This document shows, piece after piece, positions 1-10,959 of a stretch of 64,000 bases of DNA (its first letter is position 1; every line of letters begins with the position of its first letter). The stretch is taken from NCBI GenBank assembly GCA_013176395.1, contig JABMLP010000030.1, positions 310,001-374,000 on the forward strand, given 5' to 3'. Below the pieces are notes generated by a model. It did not search any database, was not told the origin of the DNA, and saw nothing but the letters and a program-made list of their open reading frames with translations. Source of the stretch: Venturia oleaginea. Its lineage: Eukaryota > Ascomycota > Dothideomycetes > Venturiales > Venturiaceae. Position numbers and translations under genes: made by a program.

Positions 1-309
1 TTATTTTGTAAGTTGATATTTGTATATTTTGACTCTCATTCTTCATCTTTCATCCTTCATCTCTTATCTTTACCTTCCAAATAATTCTATCCCGTCTTAA
101 TAATTTCAATCTATTCATAATCAGATTTCAAAACCATTGCATCTTAACAAACCTCCTTAAAAGGCCCTCAAAACCAAACTATTCCTATTACCTCCCCTAA
201 TCCACACCGCATCCATACCTCTCCTCCGTCTTAACTCTCCATCCCATCTTAACTCTCCATCCCATCTTACCCCCTCCCTGAAGATAAGATTCTAATAGAA
301 TATTAAAAT

Positions 310-1426
310 AGCACACACGGCCTTGGCTCAACCCAAAACTATTACGCCCCCCTTCTCCCCGCCTTCACAAAGGAGAATTTCAAATGTATAACCTTCGACA
401 CAACGGGAAGTGGAAGAAGTCCCGCGACGCATAACTATACACAAAGTGTACACACGTTAAGTGATGATGTTATCGCGTTGATGGATTATCTTGGGGTTGG
501 TACGTTGAGAGTTTATTTGTACTGATATTTTCACGATGTAATATTTCCCCTCCTAAATATTTCACCCACCGAAATATCCGGGTCTAGAAGAGTTTGAGTC
601 GGTGAATTTAATGGAGTAGGTCGTAATTTGTGAAGGGGAGACTAATGATTTGAACTACATAGAAAAAGTAGTATTGATAGGCCACTCAATGGGCTGTCTC
701 ACCGCCGCCCATCTCGCTGAGAAAGCAAAAGAGAGGATCGTGGCAAGTGTGTGGATCGGACCTGTTTATCCGAGTGCCAAAATGGCGGAGGTATTTAGGT
801 GAGTGCGTCCATTAGATATCACCACTACAACCCTCCCCCTCATCCCCCCACCTTCCCTCCTCAAATCCATGCTAGAGAATGGTCCTAATCCAAAAAACCC
901 ACAGCACAAGAATAACAACCGTCCGCGAAAAAGGCATGGAAGCAATGGCCGACACAATCCCCCACACCGCCACCGGTCCCAAAGCCTCGGACCTATGTAA
1001 AGCGATGGTTCGAGAGTTATTGCTCGGACAGAGTGTCGAGGGGTATTGTGGGAATTGCGGTGTTATTCGGAATGCTGAGGTACCGCGTTATGAGGTTTGT
1101 CTCCCCTTTACGTCGCTGTGCCCTTTTGCTAGACGCCGATGTGGTTTTAGAATATCAAAATCCCGATTCTTATTCTCGCCGGGGCGGAAGACAAGAGTGC
1201 GCCGTTGGAAAGGTGTGAGAAGATGTTTGGACAGTTGATTGGGGAAAAGAAGAAACTTGTTGTGTTGGAGGGGGTGGGACATTGGCATTGTCTTGAGGTG
1301 AGTGCTTTTCTCTCTTTTATTTTCCTTTTATTTTTTTCGCGTATGTTGGCGATAGATACTGACTCTACCTAGGCACCTGATGAATTAAGTAAAGAGATTT
1401 TAAACTTTTATCATGAGATTGAGTAA
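310..1426 (+). CDS. Alpha/beta-hydrolase fold protein, five exons seen, 5' end unresolved
   Basis: Probable serine hydrolase of the alpha/beta-fold superfamily; substrate unknown. Exons read in one consistent frame: about 310-499, 663-798, 911-1094, 1151-1297 and 1373-1426 (stop TAA), with GT-AG introns of 163, 112, 56 and 75 bp; an ACTAAT branch-like site precedes the first acceptor. Visible family motifs in order: oxyanion-loop HGLGSTQNYY near 316-345; FDTTGSGRS; nucleophile elbow GHSMG (Ser) near 680-695; the acid region PILILAGAEDKSAPLE in exon 4 (Asp in AGAED); and the catalytic His in GVGHWHCLEAPDEL, which spans the last intron. The catalytic triad therefore looks complete. No convincing first exon or start codon is visible in the AT/CT-rich 1-309, where an AG at 308-309 precedes coding sequence; the strand before the oxyanion motif is missing. 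It may have a distant short first exon or be 5'-truncated. Confidence 0.8.
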
Positions 1427-3461
1427 AACAATTCGAAAGGAGATTGTTGGGATGGTGTGTTTGGCTGGTACGAGAATACTCGAATAAAAAGTTGAACTGT
1501 ATTTTGTTGTGTCTGAGATAAGCTAAAAAGACGGGTGTTGATGGAGATAGTAACTTGAGTAGCTCGTTGAGTCGGTGTCGTTGACTCTCATATGCGCTTT
1601 TCGTTTTTTCGGTGAGATGATTGGATCCTAAGTCTTTGTTAAATGCAACTTTTTGAGCAAGAGCTTTCCAATTCTTCTATAATTATTTCTGGCTCGAAGT
1701 ATCAGCCATCGCGCAGAGATCGAAGGAAAACCGGAATGATTTCGGGCTCTTGGTTGTTCGGAGAAATGATGTGTCTACTATTATGGTGATGATATCCAGG
1801 TTAAAATTGTTCGAGGAAAGCTAAATGGAAGCACAACTGACATAGAAACTCCTACCGGTTTTGTTTGAAGAGTGGATTCAGATGGCGAAATGGAATTCTC
1901 GTGAATCCTGCTTACTAGAGATAATAGGCTCTTATTGTTAAATGTCACAGAACGCGAGATCGAAATGAGGGGTTCTCATTATCTCTGGATGAACAATGCT
2001 GGGAACAGACAATAGTCCTAGGAACCGGCAAGGGATCTCGTTCCCGGGATAAAGGAAAGCTTGATAGAGAGGACAGCAAGGGTGGCACGTGATTGGAGTT
2101 GGGCGTAACGTCCTTCTGCCTAGCGCGAAGTATTTAAGAGATGTACGTATACTCAAAAGCATCAAGATTGAATCTATGTTGTCTCATAGACGTAATAAAA
2201 GCTAGAGAATTACGACGTCTTTGCGTCAAGGACTACAGAAGAAATGTTGGTGGCATTTCTAGTCCTCGTAACCTTTCGGATTGTAACATGGAGGTGAAGA
2301 CGAGTAGACACTAGAAAAGCTTCTGAAAGGTGTTTCCTGGTCGGAAGCGCGAACAGCGTTTGCCAAAAGAGACTTGGAGCTTTTCCGAGTCGTATCTTCG
2401 TCATTCTGCTTCAGGTCATCTGTAGGCTTTCGGATTCTTAGAATGCTGATCCCAGCCATTGCATAAAGCTTCGACTGGCGGTGAACTTAGATAATGTAGA
2501 GTACGTAAAAAGAGTTACGCGTATACCTTGAGAACTAGCTTGGTTATAATTGCTGAGCTGGTCTTCGTGTACTGATCATCGACTGCGCGTCGATAAAAAC
2601 AACTCAGTGCGGGCAGGAAAAGCGTTCTGACGAATTTCTGGGACTTGCCGGTGATGAGATGTTCTCCAGGTTGATCCCATCATGAACTTTACCAGGGCTT
2701 CCTTGAGTAGAATGGGATCTTTGTGATCCGTGGCCGGGATATCAACAAAGATACGAGGATTGCTACCAGACCGATTGTACGGATTGTTTTGTGATAGTTG
2801 ATTCCTGAAATGCAATCGATCCCTTGGAGTCTCCAATTTCGTGTTCCCGTTTCGTTGACATTGAGGAATTGAAATGCCTTTTGGCATGTTCGGAATGCCC
2901 TGAAACTGACAATTCACAGCAGATTCCTGGGCCTCTGTGTGCTCACTCCGGACCGGATTTGGATTCAGATCGAGTAATTCCTGGAAGTGGCAGTGCAGTG
3001 ACAGGACGAAGGCAGCGGACGTGCTGAGACGATGATGTCAACCTTGGACGATTCCCCCCGCACACAAAGTGCGAAAGTGGAGGCTGTGGGGTAGAATTCT
3101 AAAGCAGGAGTACTACAATTTCGCCTGTCGTCGTCCGGGTAATGCTTTTCCTCAGATAAGGGACATGCTTTGCTGCGCGAGCGATCAGAGCTCAAGCTTC
3201 TACAAGCTGACGAGTAATCAAATAAGATCTTCTTTGCTTGCATGATGGTTCCACGCAATCAAAGAGATGTCTTGCCATTGGGCTAGAATGGAATTGGAAA
3301 TAGGATAGATTGGATAGAGGGAGAGCAATGAACAGCACACGGTCTTGGAATGCGCCTGAGCGGCTGACCTTGTATTCTATGGTGTGGAGAGGAAATTGGC
3401 ATTGGCGATTCTCCACAGCAACATGTAGATTTCAGGCACGGCTCTCACCAGAAGTCCTCGA
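1427..3461. other. Long intergenic tract, no supported gene
   Basis: About 2 kb with scattered short open frames on both strands but no frame with a recognisable domain, consistent splice signals or codon pattern. I see no tRNA, no clear repeat structure and no transposon termini. Confidence 0.5.
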
Positions 3462-3962
3462 ATGGCTGTGCTCTTGGCATCTGGCTTGATTGGAGTCGCA
3501 TCTCTCAGCGAAATGGCCCAGCGCCAGCAAGCCACTCAAGCTGCTCCAAACAATCCTCGACCGTTTGTTCCGTCCGCAAACATCACGCTCCCTCCTACCT
3601 AGTTCCCTACCTCCTACACCACCATTGCTCAAACCCAGGATATTGCCCATGACGACCCGACTGGACAGAGCACTCTGTAATTGCGACACCTTCCAAAGCT
3701 CCACAGCCTCCAGGCGGACTCGCCAGGCGGAGGGCCTCGAATCGAATGCCCGTATCGCTGGTCGCCGCCTCTGGGAGCCCCAACTGAGGCCAACTCCAAG
3801 GAGTCCAAGCCCAGGCCTCAAACCGCCGGCGGCTTCGCGTCTGCGTCGACCTTGCATGCACCATTCTTTCTGGCTGCTGCAGCAAGTGTCCTAACGAGTG
3901 GCCGGCACTGGACGCGTGTTCCTGTCAGGACGTTTTCGCCAGCACCAGCGCACCACGCATGA
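3462..3962 (+). pseudogene. Possible decayed GPI-anchored cell-wall protein gene
   Basis: A frame opening at ATG 3462 begins with a signal-peptide-like run (MAVLLASGLIGVASLSE), is followed by a Thr/Pro/Asn-rich stretch, and continues after an in-frame TAG (3600-3602) with FPTSYTTIAQTQDIAHDD before a TAA. A Pro/Ser-rich spacer continues in mixed frames, and a hydrophobic segment STLHAPFFLAAAASVLTS, of the kind used as a GPI-attachment tail, lies near 3850-3893. Signal peptide, low-complexity spacer and hydrophobic tail together fit a fungal GPI-anchored wall protein that has acquired stops and frameshifts. This is inference from composition only; I recognise no named family, and chance open frames remain possible. 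Confidence 0.3.
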
Positions 3963-4538
3963 CTTGCTCTTCACCTAGCGGAGCTTCTCGCGGCACTATT
4001 AACGGAACAGTGGGCCGGCCTGGCAAACAAATGCGATCTCGGCTGCAGTTTCAGCGGGAATTCCCTGGTATTCTAATTGGTGAGACAACTCGTCTCAATC
4101 TATACTTGCAGCAGTCTAACGTGTCGCTTGACTGGCCATTTTTGTCGTGAGGATATTCCATGTGATGTCCGTCTGGGATACACATATCATCGTCAATCAC
4201 CCGCAAGCTTCTTATTGCGCCCATCTTGCGCCTTACTTTACTGCCTTTGCTCCCTCACATCTTTGTATATCTCACGTCTTGCATTTCATCACTCAAATTC
4301 CAGACCCTCTTGTCAAGCGGTGAAGTGGTGGCGTTCTGTTGGCGCCCGGGCCTGCATATTGACACCCCTCCTAGTTCATGCTGGCATGGTTTTGGACCAT
4401 AACCGTGGAATCGTTGGGTCTATTGTTGGTCAATTGACAGTGGCGGTGACTCTACCGCGTGATCTGTAACCGCCTTGTTCTTGGTACAATAACAATCCAT
4501 TTGTCCTCGGACGCCCCTCACACTTATCGCATTGTCAA
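3963..4538. other. Upstream region of the 4539 gene
   Basis: No gene supported. The last 100 bases are pyrimidine-rich (…CCCCTCACACTTATCGC…) as is common just upstream of fungal start codons, so they probably hold the promoter and leader of the gene at 4539. Confidence 0.35.
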
Positions 4539-5441
4539 ATGTCTCCCGACAGGGGATTTATTCCTCTTCCTCGCTCCGTCAAGAGTGAGGCGAACATCAA
4601 GAGGAAGATGAGGAAGGACAGTGGCTGCGAACGGCCGTCAGTGGAAATTCCTTCCCCATCGGGAAACCCAAGATACAGCGGCAGATCCTGGACTTCTCAG
4701 CACCCACAATCATACCGATCCCACCAAACTGATCCCATGAACGAGGAACAGCGCGAAAGAAATACGGCCCCCTCTGTCAAATCATGTTCGAGTGGACCTA
4801 CCTCTCGCCGAGATTCGGCACTATCCGATTCCAGCAAAGAATATCGTCGGAGACCAAAAACTGCTCGTACACCATCGAAGGGATCTCTTAGACCCGGCCG
4901 AGACACTTCCCAGTCCGAAATCGGGTCCTCGCCGATCCGAACACGACCGCGTCGTTGCGCTACTTCACCTTCCAGCAACTTGCCTCCAACAAACATCGAA
5001 GAGGCACTCGCCTTGCATGAACGAAGCCGTCAAATACTGGCCATGGCGACTGTGCCGTCTCCATATCAAAGTACCGTCTCTGTCGCTCCCCAAGCACCAG
5101 CCCTTTATCGGAGCCAAACCGCCGTCGATTACACATATGGGCGCCGACAAGACCCATTTTCGCGCCCATATCCTCCTTCTATCGAACCGCTTCCTGTTGA
5201 AGAAAAGATTGAGCAATACATCCCAATTCCTACTACGACAACGTACTGGACGACCATGGAATCGAAACGGCAGGAATACGCAAAAATTGACAAGGCAAAT
5301 AAGGGAATTCGGGGGTTGTGGAAGAAGATGATTCCGAAATTTGCCAGGACGACGAGTGACTCGAAATTCTTCGATGAGAAGGACGATTCGGATGTTTGCA
5401 GTGTCCGACGGTATCGCCTGGATTTGGACGACGAGAGATGA
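4539..5441 (+). CDS. Conserved fungal protein of unknown function, mostly disordered
   Basis: Single-exon frame of 300 residues. Residues 1-140 are Ser/Arg/Pro-rich and probably disordered (RPKTARTPSKGSLRPGRD, SQSEIGSSPIRTRPRRC). The middle is Pro/Tyr-rich. The last 80 residues are ordered in character: PLPVEEKIEQYIPIPTTTTY, then a Trp, a basic helix-like stretch ending RGLWKKMIPKF, and an acidic tail DDSDVCSVRRYRLDLDDER. A YIP-TTTYW plus GIRGLW-K-P-like C-terminus recurs, to my recollection, in uncharacterised Pezizomycotina proteins; no function is known to me. The start is the first in-frame ATG after a pyrimidine-rich leader and fits the length. No signal peptide or membrane segment. A 13-bp tandem repeat lies 27 bases past the stop. 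Confidence 0.75.
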   Translation: MSPDRGFIPLPRSVKSEANIKRKMRKDSGCERPSVEIPSPSGNPRYSGRSWTSQHPQSYRSHQTDPMNEEQRERNTAPSVKSCSSGPTSRRDSALSDSSKEYRRRPKTARTPSKGSLRPGRDTSQSEIGSSPIRTRPRRCATSPSSNLPPTNIEEALALHERSRQILAMATVPSPYQSTVSVAPQAPALYRSQTAVDYTYGRRQDPFSRPYPPSIEPLPVEEKIEQYIPIPTTTTYWTTMESKRQEYAKIDKANKGIRGLWKKMIPKFARTTSDSKFFDEKDDSDVCSVRRYRLDLDDER

Positions 5442-5467
5442 TGCACGAAACGATGATGAACGGAACG

Positions 5468-5506
5468 ACTGAGCGAAACAACTGAGCGAAACAACTGAGC
5501 GAAACG
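5468..5506. repeat. 13-bp tandem repeat, three copies
   Basis: Three perfect or near-perfect head-to-tail copies of ACTGAGCGAAACA start at 5468, 5481 and 5494, just downstream of the 4539-5441 gene, probably in its 3' untranslated region. Confidence 0.85.
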
Positions 5507-6716
5507 AAACAAGGACTGGATGATTGGATTGAAGCATAGGCATTTCCTTTGTCGCATATCGTTGTCGCATTTCTTGGAGCTATTATGGGTCTGGTTTCTT
5601 TCCCTCTTTCCCTTTCCTTACGTTGTAATTGCATGGTGTGAAGATACCCATTGAGCTTACTTGCATTGCATGGAACGCTGCTGCTTTATTTAGATGAGAG
5701 AGATGTATATACAATGAAATCGTACGAGATTTATCATTTTAAGTTTTGTCGAAGATTGAAGTTGTGTTTGAAGTTGAAGGGTTCATTCAATCTATCAGTT
5801 CATTTGATACACATGGTCTAATTTAGCGAACGAACGAACGAACTTGATTCTGACCTCGAGACATTCCAATATCTCTATTACTTCGCGGCCTCCCAAAACA
5901 GTATTTGGTGTTGTTACTTACCATCCCTCAATACCCCCCCCTTCCAATTCCCGTTAGCATGAAACCTGATAACCCAGCATCACAACCCAGAACCGTTCTC
6001 CCGTCGAGCCTTACTACGCATCGATACTATGGTAGATACCTCCTATCTCCGGGAGATAAAATGAACTAGTCACAAATCTTCAAGGTACACCAAAAAAAAG
6101 GCGATAAGCAATCAACGCACCCCCATCCCCCTCCGTCGATCAACAAAAAACACACCAATGAGAATTCATCAATACATGTATCCTTGTTGGAAAGTTTATT
6201 TCCATGTTGTGTGCCGTCTTTGCGATTGCGATTGCGATTACGGGTTTGCGGGTTTGGGTGTAGGGTGGCGTCGTTATTTCCGTTGGTTGGGAGGGGAAAG
6301 GGGGAAGATAAGGATAAGGATGTAGATTTGGTTCGCGGGTCGTAGGATTCACAGGCTCTGGTTCGCAAGCTCACACGGGTGGAATTCCTGGTGTTGCATT
6401 GCAGCAGATCTACAAGGAAGGATGTGTTGTGGAGAAGACGGGATCCACGTTACATACATACGCTGTAGCGATTGCGATTAACTTTGACTTTCTGGTATAT
6501 AGGTATACTTATCTCCCCGTAATCGTACCGACTGTTTGGACGCGAGGATTGGTTTTTCTCCTCTCTGCTTTGATTATAAGCGATAAGGTATTCCAAGGGA
6601 AGATATTGATCTGGAGCTTTGAATATTAAAGTCGAATCAAGGACCTGGAACTACCATCTCCCCTTCCTGCGACCCTCTAGGTTCCCCGAGAAAGAGGCTA
6701 GCGATAAGCCCTCGAG
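5507..6716. other. Intergenic region upstream of the MFS permease
   Basis: No supported gene. Short frames on the minus strand between 6066 and 6374 are C-rich low complexity. The stretch 6630-6716 directly precedes the permease start and is the likely promoter/leader, but I see no definite TATA or operator. Confidence 0.35.
5828..5843. repeat. (GAAC)4 microsatellite
   Basis: Four exact copies of GAAC in the intergenic region before the MFS gene. Confidence 0.85.
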
Positions 6717-8720
6717 ATGTCTCTTTCGTCCCACCCCCCTCCCCCAGCCTACGACCTCGACGTAGAAAAAGACAATGAGAAAGATGCGGAAACAACGGAG
6801 GCTATCACCGGCCTACCTGTTTCTGAACGGGATGTGAGAAAGGAGAGTGTGGATGTGAGGAGGGGGAGTGTGGATGCTTCGGTTGATTTTAAGCATGTTG
6901 TTGATGGGGATGAGGCGCTGAAGGCTTTTGAGGGGCGAGGGGGCGCTGTTGTGCATATTGATGAGGCGACTAATTGGAGGCTGTTGAGGAGGATTGATTT
7001 GAACTTGATGCCGGTATGTTTGTGTTTTTTTTTGTTAGGGGTGTTGGTGGGAGGGGGGAGGTGGAGGGAAGAGAGGAAGAGATGGTGTAGGCTTGGGATC
7101 CAAGGAGCGTGGTAAAGGCATTGGAATCTTGTATTTTGGAGGTCTTGAAGGTAGCCAGAGAATGTCGTACTAATCATAAACTGACCACAGATTATGTGCC
7201 TCGTCTATGGTCTCAATTACCTCGATAAGACGACTTTGAGCTATGCTTCGGTCATGGGATTGTCGGGCGCGCCATCGACCGGAGGAATTGGTCTTCATGG
7301 AGATCAATACTCCTGGCTCGGCAGTATGTTCTACTTTGGATATCTTGCCTGGGAGTATCCAACAAATCGGTGAGCTATATTCAAGATCATACTCTCACTG
7401 AAGTCTTACTCATGCGATATTGAAAGACTTCTTCAGAGGCTTCCACTGGGTAAATACTCCGCATTCAACATCATTATGTGGGGCATGACTTTGTGTCTCT
7501 TCGCTACAGTCAAGAACTTCGCAGGAGCTGTTGCGGTGCGATTCTTCCTTGGAGTTTTTGAAGCGGCTGTTACGCCAGGCTTTGCTCTTTTCACTTCCCA
7601 ATGGTACACTAAGCGTGAGCAAGGCCTCCGCGTCAACATTTGGTTCTCTTTCAACGGCTTCGCGCAAATCTTTGGCGGTCTCGTCGCCTATGGAATCTCT
7701 AAAGGAACTGAAAAGAATGGGAGCGCTATTGCGCCTTGGAAGATCATATTCCTACTCACTGGACTACTGACTGTTACCATGGGTATTCTTTTTCTATGGT
7801 TGATGCCAGATAATCAGATGAATGCGAAGTTCTTGAGTAAAGAAGATCGAATTCTTGCTATTGAGAGGGTTCGTGAGAATCAACAGGGAATTGGCAATAA
7901 GCATTTCAAGATGTATCAGGTCAAGGAGGCGCTTACGGATCCTTTGACTTGGGCATTTGTTTTCTATTCTTTGGTGGCTGATATACCTAACGGTGCGTAT
8001 ATCCATCCCTTTTTTCATCAAAACATGAATCAGAACTAATACTCAACACAGGTGGCATATCAAATTTCTTCTCCCTCCTCGTCAAATCCTTCGGCTACAC
8101 ATCACAGCAATCCCTCCTCTATGGCACACCGGGAGGCGCAGTCGAAGTCGTCACCTTAATCCTCTCCGGCTACCTAGGCGACCGCTACGGCCAACGCCTC
8201 CTAGTCTCCAGCTTCGGCCTCATCCTGTCCATCGTCGGCGTCATAATGATCATCGCCATCCCATCCGGCAGCCCAACCGGCCGTCTGATAGGCTACTACA
8301 TGACCCAAGCCGCACCCACAGCCTTCGTCGCCCTCCTCTCCCTCATCGCCACCAATGTCGCCGGGTACACCAAGAAAACAACCTTCGCTGCCCTCTTTTT
8401 GATTGGCTATTGTGTGGGCAATATTATTGGGCCTCAGACTTTTCGGGGGAGTAATTATGTCCCAGCTGAGATTACGATTGTGGTTTGTCAGGGGCTTTGT
8501 TTAGTTGACTTGGGGTTTATTTGGTGGTGGTGTAAGAGGGAGAATGCGAGGAAGGCGAGGCTGAGGGCGGAACCTGGGTATCAGAAGATTGAGAATCAGG
8601 TAGGTTGCTCTCAAACTCTGCTCTCAAACTTGAGATCGGGACTTCATCTGCTAACTTTGGTGACAGGAATGGCTTGATCTTACGGATCGAGAGAATATTG
8701 AGTTTGTGTATACTCTGTAG
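6717..8720 (+). CDS. MFS anion:cation symporter, allantoate permease (Dal5-like) family
   Basis: Plasma-membrane major-facilitator transporter of the Dal5/allantoate group, which imports small organic anions such as allantoate, ureidosuccinate or vitamins; the actual substrate cannot be read from sequence. Five exons join cleanly: 6717-7013, 7191-7369, 7427-7992, 8052-8599 and 8667-8720, with GT-AG introns of 177, 57, 59 and 67 bp, giving 547 residues, normal for the family. The N-terminus is a charged cytosolic tail, then LRRIDLNLMPIMCLVYGLNY across intron 1 (first membrane helix and its family signature), LDKTTLSYASVMGL, WLGSMFYFGYLAWEYPTNR, LGVFEAAVTPGFALFTSQWY (helix 4-5 region) and PWKIIFLLTGLLTVTMGILF (helix 6). 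The C-terminal half carries LSGYLGDRYGQRLLV and a GYCVGNIIGPQTFR signature. All motifs are intact, so it is probably functional. Confidence 0.93.
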
Positions 8721-8957
8721 ACAGCTACTTAGGACTCAATGAGGATGCAATCTCTAGCCACGATCAGCTATTCCGATGGAATTGGAAAATCATGAAGATG
8801 TTGTAAGATATATTTTGGGCATCTGTGCTTCAGAATAATCGGTATCGGATACTCTCCCGTCTCGATATCGATAGCGAAAAATTCTCTCATCCACACTAGA
8901 ATACTGCAACTCCCATAGAATCTGTTCCAAACACCTCGGACTAGCAGTCAAACAACC

Positions 8958-9113
8958 GGTGAGATGGCCGAGCGGTCTAAGTAAGTTTATATTCCACACT
9001 GAATCCGACTAGACAACCTCTAACAATATTCCAGGGCGCTAGGTTAAGGTCGCAACCTTAGCATTAAATTCCTAGTGGAGAAATCCTCGTGGGTTCAAAT
9101 CCCACTCTCATCA
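8958..9113 (+). tRNA. tRNA-Leu(AAG) with a canonical intron plus a spliceosomal-like D-arm insertion
   Basis: Acceptor strand GGTGAGA (8958-8964) pairs with TCTCATC (9106-9112), discriminator A 9113. The D stem is GCC/GGC, the anticodon stem CTAGG (9039-9043)/CCTAG (9071-9075), the loop TT-AAG-G…T with anticodon AAG at 9046-9048 (Leu, CTT/CTC). A long variable arm, as expected for a type II tRNA, follows, then T stem GTGGG/CCCAC around TTCAAAT. A box (TGGCCGAGCGGTC) and B box (GGTTCAAATCC) are intact. Two insertions interrupt it. The first is the ordinary 20-nt intron 9050-9069 after position 37, containing ACCTTA that can pair with the anticodon region. The second is a 54-nt insertion, 8981-9034, exactly between the D loop and the 3' D-stem strand. 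Removing both leaves a textbook tRNA-Leu. Whether the D-arm piece is spliced, and hence whether the gene works, is unknown. Confidence 0.88.
8981..9034 (+). other. Spliceosomal-type intron-like insertion inside the tRNA D arm
   Basis: Starts GTAAGT, ends CCAG, and has CTCTAAC (branch-like CTAAC at 9020-9024) about 11 nt before the AG. Length 54 nt matches protein-gene introns of this window (47-62 nt in most). Excision restores D stem GCC/GGC with no extra or missing base. I see no bulge-helix-bulge-like pairing of its ends that would suit tRNA endonuclease. Confidence 0.7.
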
Positions 9114-9116
9114 GCC

Positions 9117-9121
9117 TTTTT
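9117..9121 (+). terminator. RNA polymerase III terminator of tRNA-Leu
   Basis: TTTTT beginning three bases past the discriminator base; it also lies in the loop of a short AGCC/GGCT hairpin. Confidence 0.8.
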
Positions 9122-10959
9122 GGCTGTTTTATGTTTCTTTATTGTCGCACCTTCTTTAATGGTCGATATTCTTGTACCCTCTTTTTGTACTTGAGGTAGA
9201 TGATTGTCTAATAGAGCAATGTAGAGAAGGAAGTGAATGGCATGAGGTGAGCAACACTTTCCCATCAAGTTATTGACTGACCACGAGGACTTTTCTTTAT
9301 GCCCGTTCTTTGAAACATGACAGACACTCCATTGAACTCGCAACCTTGAGGAAGATTGTTCAAGAAGACGAGGAGGCTGACTGCTCTTTCTTCAATGGAG
9401 GACTGGCCAGTGAGACTCTACTTTGAGAAGGACGGAGAGTCTCAAAAAAGATAGCGTCACTCTAGTAATTCGGAAGGTAAACCACAAGATGGTAGCAAGA
9501 TGTTGCTGAATTGCAGACGGACTGGTGGTCGTAAGACTTGGGCTAAGGTGAGCGAACAACGAATAGGGAGTATTGGATTTGATGTTGATCTTTCATTGAT
9601 TGAGCTATAGAGAGACCTTGATTGATGTTGGAGACTTTCTCAATATTTTCGCTCGACTAGGCCTTGTGCTTCGACCTCCTATATATGTTTATAGTGGATT
9701 CTAGAATACTAGGACCCCGGAAAGAGATTTAGCTAGTTCCACCACACCGAAGCTGTCTCAAAACCGATGGCGTCGTCAGGCTGTAGATTTCGAATCACAG
9801 GTTCCCATCGATAGAACTCCGGTACCTTCACAGAATATCTCACTGAATTTTTTCCTCATCCGTCCTCGGTCGAACACTTATCTAGACGTCGAATCGCCGC
9901 GAAAGGAAGCAAAGTTAACGTCCTTGAGCCCACATCTAACTAGACCAAGACTCTCCCAACTCCCTTCCCTCTTCAAGCCCCAGCCCTTCCCAAAGATTTT
10001 CTCAATCCAAAATTTAGTACCTAGTTTATACTAAACTCCATTCCGCGCCCTATTTCTTCACCTCCCCACACTCCAGTTCAACTGCATCTCTGTCTCTTTC
10101 CGCGTCTCCTAGCTCCTATTTTGGTCTTAGGCGTCGCCATAAGCATAGCCTGCAAGCCGAGAATACGGATATGGAGACAGCGGTGACGATAAAGATGCCT
10201 GATGTTTGTGAGAGCATTATGTGTTATAATGCGTGATCGTCGGGTTGAATCTTTGTCATTCTGATGATGGCTGTGTGATTTGGTAGATTTTTTGTTATTG
10301 AGTTATTAGAAGGGTAAGTTCCGGTTTCAATTGATAATGGAAGGTGCAGAGACGTGAAATAAAGAGGTGAAGAGTGAGGCTTTGGCAAGGGGTATCGGGC
10401 AGCGGGTAGGTATGAGAGAGGAGTTGCTGAGAAGGAATTGTGAGAGCAGACTTTTAATAGGGAAGGTGATCTTGGACTTATGGTTGAGTGGGGGCGTTTT
10501 TGTACAGGGCCGGTTAAATAGTTGGGATTTGGCTAGATCAATGTTGAATTCAGAGGGAGCTTTACATGCGTCAGGTAATTTCTGGGTATATAGGAAATAG
10601 CGTAGTCTTGATTTAATGAGCCCAGTGTTGCGTTCATGAGGTTGGTCCAGGTAAACGTTCACTAATCATAAGAGCAGAAGGTAATTAATCATTTGCTTCA
10701 AGGACGTGTGTGTGTAAAGCGGCATCAACGTGTCACAAACCAGCCCCAGAGAACGGCAAGAGCGATGCTCTACTAACCGTATCTACCCTTAACAAAAGTA
10801 TAAAGAAATCCATACCAACTATGCCTTCTTTTCTCCTACAACAACCACAGCCACAATTACAGTCAAACAAATCCCCAAGATAAACATAATAACATCGACG
10901 ACACAAACGAAAAGTCAAGAAAACCGGCATTCAGCAAAGAACGCAACAATCACTCAATA
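9122..10959. other. Intergenic tract without a supported gene
   Basis: Short frames only; none has a domain or splice pattern I can defend. The part before 10960 is A/C-rich (CAACAACCACAGCCACAA-type) and probably is the leader of the small membrane-protein gene at 10960. Confidence 0.4.

Noticed and set aside
4697..5634. Long minus-strand frames opposite the 4539-5441 gene
   Set aside because: Antisense shadows; Arg/Ser composition mirrors the plus-strand codons and there are no motifs or splice sites.
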